A stretch of DNA of 64,000 bases from Porphyra umbilicalis (GCA_002049455.2 KV918914.1:62001-126000); one strand, 5' to 3'. Positions 30,553 through 41,079 are shown, counted from the first letter of the stretch. Program-made: numbers and translations. The notes: generated from the letters alone by a model not told the origin.

Positions 30553-31014
30553 CCGACCAAGTCGGCAGCACGCCCACGCCGATGGCGTCCGCGCGTGCCG
30601 CCTCCGCCGCCGCCGACCGCGTCGTCCGCCTCCGTCGGCGACAACATCTGCCCGAACGGCAAACCCGCAGCACGCCCACGCCGGTGGCGTCCGCGCGTGC
30701 CGCCCCCGTCGCCGGCGCCCCGCGTTCTTCAACGCTGCCCCCGCCGGTCCCCGCACGGCGGTATGTCCGCGCTGGCGCCGCTCGCCGCCGCGTGCTGCCC
30801 GCGCGCGCGCCCCCACGCAACCCGCGTCGCCTGGTGGCCCCGCCCTGCGCCTGCGCGCTGGCGCCGCTCGCCGCCGCGTGCTGCCCGCGCGCGCGCCCCC
30901 ACGCGACCCGCGTCGCCTGGTGGCCCCTCCCTGCGCCCTCGCGCTGGCGACCCCCGAGCGGCCCCGCATCCGTCCTTGCGGGCGGGTGACCGCCAGGTCT
31001 TGGCCCGAGGGGGG
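30553..31014. other. Untranslated region and polypurine tract of B
   Basis: GC-rich sequence with two near-identical ~110-bp blocks (30770-30860 and 30860-30950) encloses no convincing gene. The antisense frame is open through it without ATG. GAGGGGGG at 31007-31014 abuts the 3' LTR as polypurine tract. Confidence 0.6.
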
Positions 31015-31381
31015 TGTTGCATTCGGCAGGGGCTAAGTCCAGTACTTATGCCCCTGCCGGGACTTGCGCCCGTCTCTCCGTACTTCGGAATGCGGCCTGT
31101 GGGACGGCTGTCCCTCCCTAAGTAGAGCCCCCTATTCGGGCCAGGGGCTACTCTTACGTCTCTCTTTTTCGTCTGTTTTCGTCTTGTTATTACGGCGCCG
31201 GCCTTGCCCCGCGCCGCCCCGTCTTGCTCGCCATCTAAATCTTGGCGTCCCTCTCGAGTCCTAGCCTCTGAGCGCCTTTGCGCCGTCTAGGTCCTCTCTG
31301 TAGGTTGACTTTTGAGGTCCTTCTCTTTTGTACTGTCAGTGTGGTTCTAGGGTATTTGTTCGCGCCTTCTTTGTTGCCACA
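31015..31381 (+). repeat. Element B 3' LTR (367 bp)
   Basis: TGTTGCATTCGG...TTGCCACA, paired with 12480-12846. It is followed by the GTGGGG duplication and the resumed chromodomain sequence of element A. Confidence 0.93.
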
Positions 31382-31514
31382 GTGGGGGTACCGCCCCGAG
31401 GAGGACACCCTCGAGTTGGCCAGTCGATTCGACCGGCGTAAGGTGCATCAGTAGATGCGGCGTGTGGGCCTACGAGTCGAAGAAGCCGGGTCGGTCATCG
31501 ACTTCCTCGCCTAA
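31382..31514 (+). pseudogene. C-terminal pol piece of element A
   Basis: After B the frame resumes as WGYRPEEDTLELASRFDRRKVHQ. It meets TAG 31453 where A' has Y, then MRRVGLRVEEAGSVIDFLA and TAA 31512-31514. It is homologous to 17655-17522 in A' and proves that the 7054 and 33709 LTRs belong to one element. Confidence 0.88.
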
Positions 31515-31828
31515 GTCGATTTCCATGTGGGACACGTGGATTTTCAAGTTCCGAATCGTGGCCGAATTTCGTTTGCCCCACGTGTCCCGGTCGCAGCCAC
31601 GTGGCCCTGGTGGTGACCATCACTATCGCGCGGCGGGATCGTGGCCCTCCCCGTGGCCATGGCGTCGGGCGAAATCGATCGGGCATCGAGGACGTGTTCT
31701 GAGGGGGCGGATCGGGCCGGCTGGCCCGTGCGGATCTGTCAGGAGGCGGATCACAAGGTGGGATCGGGATTCGGTTCGGAGTACAAGGGACGCTCTCGCG
31801 AGGGGTATGTAAATGACCTACGCGGGGT

Positions 31829-32602
31829 TTACTGGTCGCTGACGCACCGACCGGCACCGTTGACGCAACGACACCTTCTACACTCTGAGCTACTACAACC
31901 ACGTGGGGTGGTCCCCTCTCTCCCGTCGTGTTTCATCCTTTCCTTGTTCAGCGGCGCCTCGAGGCGGGCCCACTCGATACGGAGGATGGCCCACGGGGTA
32001 TGCCGCCCCGCGTGGAGGTCGTCCGTTGTGTCCGCGGGGAACCACGGGAGGTCCGCCATGCTGCCGTATGGGACCTCCACCCCGGAGCACCACGTGGGAG
32101 TCGACAGGTTCACGCGCGAGCGGGTCGCCGTGGCACAACTTAGGTGCTCCGCTCGATGACGGGCTACGAGGTGGCCTGTGAGCCCGCCCCGGTGGTGGTT
32201 GCGGGCGGTCGTCGACTGGACCGTCGTAGTGTCTTCCTTGTCGGACGCCCCGATGAACGGGGGAGACGTCAAGATGTAGGCGAAGGTCGGCACCCACGGC
32301 GAGTCCCCGGGGGCGTCGTCCATGAAGCCGACGTGAGAACGACGGTACCCCACCTCGCGGCTACGCCGCACCACGGTGATCGACGAGGCTCGGTCGTCGA
32401 GGGACGGTACGAGGGCGTGCGACCTGGCCGCGTTGTGCTTGGCGAACGAATTGGCCGGGCGCACCGAGTCGATGCCCCGGAACGTCGCGCGGGCCAGCGT
32501 GTCCGCTTCGCCCATGCGAGCCTCCTCGCGTTCCCACGCCGGCGCCCACGTCTACGGGTCGGACAACACGGGTAGGGGGCCCACGGCGGTGGAGGACACC
32601 AT
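31829..32602 (-). pseudogene. Antisense ORF of element A, one TAG
   Basis: ATG 32602 (MVSSTAVGPLPVLSDP), then TAG 32554-32552, then continuous to TAA 31829-31831. It is the counterpart of 16434-17207 with the same start, stop and length. The remaining 228 codons are open, which is notable in an element with several other lesions. Confidence 0.65.
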
Positions 32603-33198
32603 CTCCTCTTCTTGTCGGCCATCGCGGACGACGACGCAGACGCGGACACCTTGTTGTCGGGGGGGGGGGCCGCCGGGTCCTCGGTCCGACGAGGGTGGTG
32701 GGGGCAACCGCGCGGTGGAGGAGGAGGGGGGGGGGGGGGGGACCCCCCGAGGACCCACAGAAGCAAGAAGCAAGAAGCGACGGGCACCACGGGGGAGGGG
32801 TGGACGGCACGTCGTGGGGTGGGAGGAGGAACGAGTCGGCGAACACCGCGTCGCAACCAGCGCGGATGGGTTACGTCGCGGGGTGGTGGGGAGGAGCCGC
32901 GGAGTTGCACGTGGTGGGGAGGTGAGACCGGGGTGTGCGTGTGGGCCCACGGGGAGGGGTGGGGCCAACGTGCGTCACGGGGGGTGTGGGGGCCGCGAGA
33001 CGCTGGTGCGGGCCGCGCGGCACGCCACGCCGGTGTGGCGTGCGGCCGATCCAGTCCGCGGGCCGACCTCGACAACCCCTCTGGGGCGAGGGTCGGGGGG
33101 GGGGGGTCGGCGGTTGTGGCCGGCACCCGGCCAGGGGGCCGGGCCGGAACCCCCTCCCCAGGGGTCGTCGCGGGACGGGCAGGGACGCCACGTCACGC

Positions 33199-33209
33199 GA
33201 CGAGGGGGC
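33199..33209 (+). other. Element A polypurine tract
   Basis: GACGAGGGGGC directly precedes the 3' LTR. Confidence 0.75.
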
Positions 33210-33709
33210 TGTGGGGCGGTCGGGGGTCTGACAGTTTGAAGGGGCGTGGCCCCTCAGCTGTGGACAGCACACCCCCCGGGGGCCGTCCCAAAATATCCCG
33301 ATCCGGGCCAGCAAGGGAATGACCTGCCCAGATCTCGGGGAGATTGGATTCGGTCGGGGGCGGGGCTTTTCCCAAGTGGTTTTCCCAGCCCCCCTACTAC
33401 TTGTTTGAACTTTTCGCTTTGGAGGGATTTTTCTGTTTGGCGCATTTGGGGTGGCTACTTTGGCCACCGGCGCTCGGTTTGGGAGGGGTTTATTGACAGC
33501 GGGGACGCCGTCCCCGTCGCCGTTTGATAAAACCAACTGTGCTTTGGACTACGATTCCCCCCTGGGCTTTGCCGTGATCCTCTCCTCCCGTTGGGAGAAG
33601 GCTGGGCTGTGGGTCGATTTCCGGGGCAGTTCCTTCGACGGACCGAGCTGATCAAGAGGTCACTTCGGCTGGACGACGAACCAACGTGGTGGTGCTTAGA
33701 AGCGCTACA
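33210..33709 (+). repeat. Element A 3' LTR (500 bp)
   Basis: It pairs with 7054-7550, with about 11 substitutions plus small indels (an extra GG after TGTG). It is followed by GAAGC. Confidence 0.95.
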
Positions 33710-33714
33710 GAAGC

Positions 33715-35324
33715 GAAAAGGGCGATTGGAACATATCGGTACGCGTTCCAACAGCCAAAGTGGACGGCCAGCGGGCTAGAACTCCAAAACAATGGCATTT
33801 TCCTGATCCGTGCGAAAAAGCACTCGCTGCCTGTACTTTTGACCCCCGTCCGAGCGGTCGTGGCAAGTCTTCACGTTACGTCCGGGGTGGGACCCCGCGG
33901 ACCCAAGGCCTTGTGTCAGCGCTCGCCGGTGGGGGGCTCGCGGCTGAGATTCCTTTGCGGTGGACAGGAGAGGTGACGGTAGGCAGCGCCATGAGTGCAC
34001 GCCGGCCAGGTGCCAATGCTTCTCTCGCCTTCTCCTTCTGGCGCACTGCGTAGGCGCACTCTCGGGCTGTTCGCTTCGGGCTTATGGGCCTGTGGGATGA
34101 TACTACCTGCTTGCCCGTGCCGTTGACGCGGATTCTTTCCTGACGGGCCCCAGCCGCGCATGGCAGATCAAAGCTCTCCCGCCCACGAGCGTGTCAGGGG
34201 GTGCACCTGCGGATTGGGCTAGCGCAGCAGCGCGTGAGATTCGTGTCTTGGCCCAAGCTCTACGACTGGGTTCGTGCTCAGATTGGCGACAAATGTATGG
34301 GCCACGGCCGTTGTAGTAGCGTCGTGAGCGGTGAGGACGCCGCCGGGTCACAAAAAGGCCTCCGTTCTGTGTGATCAGGCGGCCGCCTTATTTGACGACA
34401 CAAAAATCGATCACATTGAGGTCTAGGAGGCCTGCACGGGTTGGATATGAACCCAACTGACGGCACGCACGCCGTTGCCGGCCTCCGTATCATCAGCTAC
34501 TTGGCAGAGGCGCTCGTCACCTGGGGCTGTTGTATGCTCTCCCATAAACGACTGGAGTACTGCTTCGTCATTATCGCGACCCGATCGATCATCGCACCCC
34601 GCCACTCCTGGAATAGCGGCATCGCTGGCGCCCGATAGCACATTTTCTCCGCAGTCGTGCATCCAACAGCTGTTGCCCAAAACCAAGCTCTGTTCACCTG
34701 TGTCCTTGAGGCCCTTCCATGAGGCCAATCCTCACAGACACGCGGCCCCGTATACGGGCACTTTGGATGCCTCAACGGCTAGAAAGTTTGCTAGCGTAGA
34801 AAGGAAACAGCGGAGATGTATTTTTACGAAGTGACGTCAGACGCAGGCTCTCATGAGGACGTCTGGCGGGCCGCGCTTGACACTGAAGCGGCCTTCAGTT
34901 CACCAACCGATTCTAGGAAAACCATAGAGTGATGGGCATCGTGGAAGCGAGTCAGCTCGATCTTTGCGGGCTTGGCGCCGGCCGTTGCGGACGGTGTCGG
35001 CCGTAGCCGAGCGGGCTCGAGGGGGGGGGGGACCAACTACCCAAGCCTGTCGCTGACGCAGCGCCTCCGTGGCTACTTGTCACTTGATGGTGACGCCTCC
35101 AGGCGCCTCCCCCACGCCCGCTGCAGCCCTGCCCTGCCTGCGGAGCTGCTCGGCGGTTGGGTCTCTCGGAGCCATTCAAGTGCCACATTACGTAGACCCG
35201 ATCATGCTGAACGTCGTGGCTCAGCTGGCGGCCGCCAGGGCGGCGCTCTATTTTTGAAGATCGACCCACTGCCCTTGCGACGGCAGAAAATAAGAATTCG
35301 GGAGTCGCAGAGCTCGTGTGCTGC
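33715..35324. other. Host DNA, no gene recognised
   Basis: This continues the sequence interrupted at 7048. Short frames exist on both strands (for example minus 34423-34728, no ATG) but none has a recognisable domain. A G run lies at about 35020-35031. I see no repeat shared with the rest of the window. Confidence 0.4.
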
Positions 35325-36125
35325 TTATTTCTCCACGTACCACTCGTGAGGGGGGGGGTACGGAGCGGGAACGCAGGGGGGAGGAGGAAGGGCGACCAGT
35401 GGCGAAGGGGTGGGCAGTGGGCGGCGCCGCCGCGCCTGTCGGTACGTCCGCCGTCTTGGTGGCGGGGAGACCCGCCACACACCCACGCTGCTGTCACGAA
35501 GGGCCGCTGCAAAGTTTCCGTCGAGCAGCATGGCGATACGTGCCGTCCGAAACACAGGAGACGGATGCATACCCCTGCTCCGCGTGAGGGCAGAGACGTA
35601 GAAGACGACGGACGGTAGCGTCGGCAACCTCATACGCCCCACGGCGTCGCGCAGCTTGCGCCGCGCGCACGCCAGCGCGTCGCTCCCCGGCTTGCGCCAC
35701 GCCGGCAGCAGCAAGGCGTCGACGTGGTCCACCGCGTAGGCGCTCAACGCGATGAGCAATGGCCACTCGGCGGGGGTGGGTGCTTCAAGGTGGACAATCT
35801 CGTAACGCCGCAGCAGACACGCGCTGCCGTGCGTGGAGAACCTCCTGAGGCGCGGCGACGCCTCGTCGGGCCCCCACCCCCCCCTCCCCGTGGCGGGCGC
35901 TTCCGTGCCGGGCGGCACGGTTTTGGCATTGCCTGAGGCAGTCCCGTCCGCAGCCTTCCCCACTGCCGCGACGACTGCTCCGGCCACCGCGGCCTTCCCC
36001 TCCTTGCCACGTGGCTCGTTCCGCATTAAAGAGGTCAGACCGGCACCGTCGAGCACCGTCCGGTACGGAGTTTGGAAGTTCCAGCAGCCCCTCAGCTCCA
36101 GCGCCGCGACCCACACTGCGGACAC
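35325..36125 (-). CDS. Unrecognised minus-strand ORF (up to 266 codons)
   Basis: The frame is open from 36125 to TAA 35325-35327 and ends HEWYVEK. Its first ATG is at 36028, so the true protein may be about 234 aa or begin in an upstream exon. An Ala/Gly-rich start is followed by an apparently folded middle (EWPLLIALSAYAVDHVDALLLPAW, LPSVVFYVSALTRSR) and an Arg/Pro-rich end. The middle has the hydrophobic spacing of a real protein, but no family is recognised. Element C is inserted about 420 bp upstream of the frame. Confidence 0.35.
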   Translation of the reverse strand: MSAVWVAALELRGCWNFQTPYRTVLDGAGLTSLMRNEPRGKEGKAAVAGAVVAAVGKAADGTASGNAKTVPPGTEAPATGRGGWGPDEASPRLRRFSTHGSACLLRRYEIVHLEAPTPAEWPLLIALSAYAVDHVDALLLPAWRKPGSDALACARRKLRDAVGRMRLPTLPSVVFYVSALTRSRGMHPSPVFRTARIAMLLDGNFAAALRDSSVGVWRVSPPPRRRTYRQARRRRPLPTPSPLVALPPPPCVPAPYPPPHEWYVEK

Positions 36126-36544
36126 CTCGGCGAGCCTGTGGCGCTGGCCGAGGTGTGTCGGTGGGGTTTCTGGCGCCAGCGTGCCGTCGAAAACCCGAGC
36201 GTCGCCGTCGGAGTGTTCCGCGGAGCCGGCTGCTCCGGCGGCGTTCCGACGGGGGTGGGCGGCGTCGCACGGACGCCTGCATTAGGCGACGGCGACGCCG
36301 CCATCTCCGCGTTGTCGAACTCCCCGTCGGGCGCCAAGGGGGGGAGGAGCGAACCACCACCGACGGCATGGCGGCCTTGACCACGATGGCCGCGAGCCAG
36401 AAGCCGCGCGACAAGCCCCGGGCCAGGCCGGGCGTGATGCGGAGCACCTCTTGTCGCCGGCTGGCGTGGGGCTAGGGGGCAGGAGCGCCCCCCCGGGCAG
36501 CTTCAGGTGCGCAGGCGGCAAATGGATCCAGTTCGTCGGGGTTC

Positions 36545-36549
36545 GGTGG
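36545..36549. repeat. Target-site duplication of element C (GGTGG)
   Basis: GGTGG at 36545-36549 is repeated at 55072-55076, directly outside the two LTRs. Confidence 0.93.
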
Positions 36550-37137
36550 TGTAGCACAACCCCGTAGCCACGAGCCCGAAGAGGGAAGTATCCCACCGCT
36601 GCCGTCCCAAGAACGTGCCCTCTATAGGATCACCCGATCCGGGAAGAGGGGCCGCCAAAGGTACAAGACAAAAGGCACGGTTTACTTGCCGGCGACGACG
36701 GTGCCTCCCACCGTCGTCGCCCTTCGTCCTAAAAAGGGCGGAAACCGTTGCGTGGGCCCAATTCCCCTAATGGGAATTGGCCCGCGCCGCCGACCAACCA
36801 ATACCACTAAGTACAATGCAAGACAAGTCCACCAATGCGGTAAGTAGAGACGAGGGGGAATCGGGACCGGGCGCCACCGCCTGACGTGGCGGCCTCTGGC
36901 GTGGCCACGCGGCGGCGCGCGCGCGCCACATAACCGCCCCGCCCAGCGACGCCCTGGTGGCCGTTCGCGCGTGGCCCGGGTGCCCGCGCCCCCGACAGCT
37001 GCCCAGTCGGCGCCGGGGCGCCACCCGCGGGGGCGTGGCGGCCGTGCCGCCCGCCCCGCTGCTTGCCACGCGCAGGCCACGCCCGCCCGGCCCCCGCCGG
37101 GGGTTCCCAGCACCACCCCCATCCCGGTGGTGCTACA
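36550..37137 (-). repeat. Element C 3' LTR (588 bp)
   Basis: On the plus strand TGTAGCACAACC...GTGGTGCTACA, matching 54484-55071. It holds a long palindrome at 36754-36783 (GGGCCCAATTCCC, loop CTAAT, GGGAATTGGCCC) that is identical in the other LTR at 54688-54717. Confidence 0.95.
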
Positions 37138-37149
37138 TCACCCCCTGCC
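37138..37149 (-). other. Element C polypurine tract
   Basis: The minus strand reads GGCAGGGGGTGA directly before the 3' LTR. Confidence 0.7.
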
Positions 37150-37174
37150 GAGCGACCGCCGTCCCCGGCGGTGA

Positions 37175-40100
37175 ATGGCGGGGTCCGTCCGACCCGCGGG
37201 ACCCGTGACGCGGGCGACGACGGGGCGGCGCGCCCGAGCCACGATCGTGGCGCCGGCGGCATCGGCCGGCGCGGCCACCGGCGGGCTCCCAGTGCTGGGG
37301 GCTGGCGCGGCGGCGGTGGAGGCGGCAGGTGCAGGGGCCCGTCGGACGTCGACCATGGCGGGGCCGTGCCCCCGCTCGACGACGGAGGAGGCGCCGTCGC
37401 TGTCGCGCTCGCCGTCACCCCCCCCCGTGCCGGGGGGCGCCGCGGCGGCTGAGGCGCCCGGCGGAGCGGCCGGCGGTGGGGCGTCGTCCGTGGCGGCGGC
37501 GGCCGCCGGACGTGGAGGCGGCCGGCCGCCGGGGCGGGGCCCCGCGACGGCGGGCCGGGCCGCGCCGGCCACGCCGTCGGCGACGTCCGGGGGTCGGTCG
37601 CGCTCGGCACTTGCGGGGAACCTCCTTCGGACCGCGACATGGGCCCGGGTCCCCGACCGGGACCATCTGCGGCCGACGCCGCGGCCGCCGCGGACGCTAC
37701 CCCCGGGACTGCTGGACCCGGTCCCCACGGCGGTCGTGCTACCGCCGCCGGCGGCCCCGGCTCCGCTTCCCGTCGGGTTGCCGATCGAGGTCGCGGACGC
37801 CTGCGACGTCGACGGCGAGGGCCCTTGGCCGACGGTGCGGGTTGCGTCCGGGGGCGCCATGCCGGGGCCCTACGACGCGGCGGCCATCGACACGGCGTGG
37901 ACCCGCATGCTCGCCGTCGGCGAGGCGGGCGGGTACCTGGCGGCGTCCGCGGCGCCGAACGTCTTGAAGTCGTTTGCCGCCGTCGACCACCCGCTCGCCG
38001 CCGAGTACTTCCGCCGCCTTCTGCGGGTGAACGAGGTCGCCGTGATTCTGCCGGAGCCCATGCCGGACGTCACGGAGATGTTCTGCGTCGACGGCGCGGC
38101 GGGGTTCGCGTGGTTGGTGGCGCTGCAGCGCCAGCTGCCGAAGCTGCGGGCGACGACGTGTGGGGACGTGAGCGTCGGGTTAGAGTTTTTGGTGGGGCGT
38201 GAGCCCCTCCTCACCTCCGTGCCGGTCCCCGGGGACGACTGGGCCAACGAGCGGGACGCCCGCATGATGGGGCGGCTCGCTCCGGTGGCCCGCGCGGGCC
38301 ATGGCGCGATGCGCCTGCCGCTGCGCGAGTCCGCCGACCGCACGTTCCTCCTCCCCTCGGCTCCGTCCGACTGGGACACCGTATTCGCCGCGCCGCGACT
38401 GCTCCCTTGGTTCCTGCCGCGGGTCTTCACCCATCTTGTGCACCGCCTCACGACGGCGACGAGGGACCCCCTCCTTGGCGTGGCGCGGCTCGCGGCAGCG
38501 TGCGCCATGGTGAGCGCTGTGCTCGCTGCCTACGAGCGGGACCGCCGCTTGTTCCGGCCCCCGCCTTTGGCGACGTGGGCGCTCACCCGCTTCGGGCCGG
38601 TGACCCTCGCTCAGGGGGACAACCGGCGGGCCACGACACTGCGCCTCATCATGGCGGCGTGGCCGCATGTCCCGTGGCGTCTCGTGCGCCAGCGCCTCCC
38701 CTACTCGACGCCGGGGAAGGAACCCCCCACCATCCTCTACGCGCACTGGGGCACGATGATGAGCGCCGAGCGCCACTGGGTGGGCGTGACGCCCTGCGCG
38801 TCCTCGTCCACCGGGTTGGGGTGTACGGAGGCTGCCCTCGAGGCGGACTTGCCCCCGCAGTTCCCCTACGTGGATATCGGCGGGGATGGATACGGAGCCA
38901 CGCACCCGGCAGCGTCCGCCAAACCCCCTGGGGTGGACGGGGTCGGGTCGCCGCGATCTCCTCGGTCGGAGCCCCAAGGGGGCAGTGCCGGCCAAGGGGG
39001 CAGCGCCGGTGGTCCGTCGGATGCGGGTGGCGCCGCGTCGCCCGGCGGTCGTGGCGGTGCCGACCAGGGCGGGGGCCGACGGTACCCCACCACTGCCGAC
39101 GTGGCGGCGGGGTGGAGTCCACCAGCGCCCGCCGGGGACCCCGGGGGCCGCGACTACCCGGCCGGCGGCGGCGCGGGCGGTCACGGCGACCAAGGGGCCG
39201 GCGGCCAGCGCCCCGGCGGCGGTTGGCAACCGGGCGGCGGCGGCCGCGGTGGTTGGTCGTCGGGCGCCGGGGGCTACCCCCGTGCGGATGCCGGATGGGG
39301 CCCGGCTCCCGCCGACCGCGGTGAGTGGACGTGCGGGGACCGCCGTACTGGCGGCCCGTCCGACGACCGGGGCTACCATGGTCGGGACTACCACCGCAGT
39401 GGCGGGCATCGCGGCGGTGATGACCGCGGTGGCGATTACGGCGGCGAGTACCGCGGCGACGGCGGCGGCCGCGGCGGTAACCGCGTCGGGGGCGAGGACC
39501 GCGGCGGCGGATACCGCGACGACCGCGGGTACGACGGCCACGGCGGCGGGTACCGAGGCGGTGATGACCGCGGGTACGACTACCGCGGTCGCGGCTACCG
39601 TGGCGGGGACGGCCGCGGGTATGACTACCCTGGCGGCGGCTACCGCGGCGGTGACGACCGCGGGGACGACTACCCCGGCGGTGACTACCGCGGGGGAGGC
39701 CAGGCCGGCGTGTGGGACCGAGGGGCTGGTGGTTACGGGCCCGAGGGGGGCCGGGATGGTACACCCCGTCACGGGCATGGCGGTGGCCGCGGCGGTGGGG
39801 ACCGCAAGTGGGTCTCGCCGCCGGCGCCGCTCCACGACGGGCGTGGTTACCCGCGCGGCGGCGGTGGGGAGGGCCCGCCGACACCCCCGCGTCGGGAGCT
39901 TACCCCCACTTGGTCCCCCCACCCGTCGCCGCGCCGTGGCGGGGGCGAGGCGCCGCCGATGTCGCCCCGTCGGTGGCCCGCGCCCGCCACGCCCCCGCCG
40001 GTGCCGCCGGTCCCCGGGCGTTCCTTGGCACCCGCTGTTGCCGCCGTGGCCCCGGTCGTACCGCCCGTGGCCTTGCCGGATGCGGCGCCGCCGTCCCCGG

Positions 40101-40920
40101 CTCGGGGAGCTGTGGCGGTGGCCGCCGAGCGGGGTGACGCGCCCGACCCGACAATGCCACGGGCGGGGCCCTCGCTGCCGTCCCGGCCGTCTTTCGCGCC
40201 GCCGTCGGCGTTGCTGCCCGCGCCGCTAGGAGCCGCGGCGGGACTTTCCGCCACGGGGGCGGCCGTAGCGCCCCCGCGTCGGGTTACCGCGTCCGCCGTT
40301 GCGGTGGTGGGGCCGCCCGACCCCGCGCCGCTTGGGGCCACGCCGGACGCTCCGGCGACGGGGGACCCTCCCTCCGGTACCCCGTCGCGGGCCGCCCCAG
40401 AACAACCCGCCCCCGAACAACCCCCCCCCCGGCCGAGACGCCGCGAGGCCCCGACGGCGGGAGCGGCAACGCCGCGGGCGCGGAGGACGGGGCGCCGGCG
40501 GTCGGTCAACGGCGGGGGCGGGACGACGGCCCGGCTGGGCGGCGCGTCGCGGCGCGGACCAGCGGGCGGGACGTGGCCGCGGAGCGTGAGAGCCGGGGGC
40601 CCGGCGAGCAGGACGCCACCGTGTCGGCGTACTACTTGACGGGGGCGGCGCACACCAAGCAGGCGGGCCCGCCCCGACCGGGCGACCTCCGCGGGGCCGT
40701 GTGGGCCGAGTGGGGGTACGACCCGGTGGTGAACTGGGGCCAGGTGACGGACGCGATGGTGGGGTGGGCCCTGCTGGAGTACAGCCGGGCCGCGCGCCAG
40801 GTGAAGGGCTCGCTGGCCGCGAGCCCAACGTGGCACGCGGCGCGCCTGAACCAGGCGGTGCGCGCCCAGCTGCGAAACGGCGGGGTCCCAGTGGTGGACC
40901 CCGCCTACGCCGACCCGTAG
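37175..40920 (+). CDS. Antisense ORF of element C (~1.25 k codons, shift at a C10 tract)
   Basis: It lies opposite to gag-pol, with ATG 37175 only 37 nt from the LTR. It has an Ala/Gly/Arg-rich N-terminus, then an apparently folded, helix-rich region (about 37860-38880: RMLAVGEAGGYLAASAAPNV, FLPRVFTHLVHRL, LRLIMAAWPHVPWRLVRQRL). A Gly/Arg/Tyr-rich RGG-type region (39340-39830, YRGGDDRGYDYRGRGYRGG) and a Pro-rich stretch follow. The first frame ends at 40639. The -1 frame after a C10 run (40421-40430) reads PAETPRGPDGG and continues as a folded-looking tail (VWAEWGYDPVVNWGQVTDAM) to TAG 40918-40920. One extra C would join them. AATAAA signals follow. No family is recognised; RNA binding by the RGG part is inference. 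Confidence 0.6.
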
Positions 40921-40944
40921 GTGGTACCGAGGCGCGCCGTAGGG

Positions 40945-41009
40945 AATAAATCCGGTTCGGCCCGCGGGGCCGTGTGACCGCCGGCGGGGCCCGCCACTGC
41001 GGGAATAAA
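40945..41009 (+). terminator. Duplicated AATAAA signals after the antisense ORF of C
   Basis: AATAAA occurs at 40945-40950 and 41004-41009 inside two tandem ~59-bp copies of GGGAATAAATCCGGTT plus a GC-rich block. They lie 25 and 84 nt after the antisense stop on the same strand, as expected for poly(A) signals of an independent transcript. Confidence 0.55.
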
Positions 41010-41079
41010 TCCGGTTGGGCCCGCGGGGCCGTGGGACCGCTGGCGGGGCCCGCCGCGGCGCACCCGGCGTGTGTCGAAC

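Larger units (their letters stand above)
12480..31381 (+). mobile_element. Element B: Ty3/gypsy chromovirus with a Dam-like domain and antisense ORF
   Basis: 5' LTR 12480-12846, gag 13088-14971, protease split by A' at 15151/23914, RT, RNase H, integrase, chromodomain, a methyltransferase-like extension to 28234, an antisense ORF 30552-28231 (minus) and 3' LTR 31015-31381. Removing A' leaves about 10.1 kb. Each long frame has a single nonsense codon: gag TGA 13418, pol TAG 25490 and antisense TAG 29017. LTRs differ at about 13 of 367 positions. It sits inside element A and itself hosts A'. Confidence 0.93.
7054..33709 (+). mobile_element. Element A: Ty3/gypsy chromovirus, decayed host of a nest
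   Basis: The element has 5' LTR 7054-7550, PBS, gag, protease, RT, RNase H, truncated integrase, chromodomain tail, an antisense ORF, a polypurine tract and 3' LTR 33210-33709. 18.9 kb of it is element B inserted at 12479/31382. Its LTRs differ by about 11 substitutions plus small indels. It has a 1-nt frameshift in gag, an internal deletion of about 840 bp in the integrase relative to copy A', a TAG in its C-terminal pol piece and a TAG in the antisense ORF, so it is non-autonomous. The gypsy order RT-RNase H-integrase and the chromodomain place it among chromoviruses. Confidence 0.95.

Noticed and set aside
34423..34728. 101-codon minus-strand ORF
   Set aside because: It looks mildly protein-like but lacks an ATG, domain or neighbour support.
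38180..39922. A 580-codon minus-strand frame opposite the C antisense ORF
   Set aside because: A Val/Ala/Pro shadow of the RGG-coding region; the plus frame has the ATG, domain structure and poly(A) signals.
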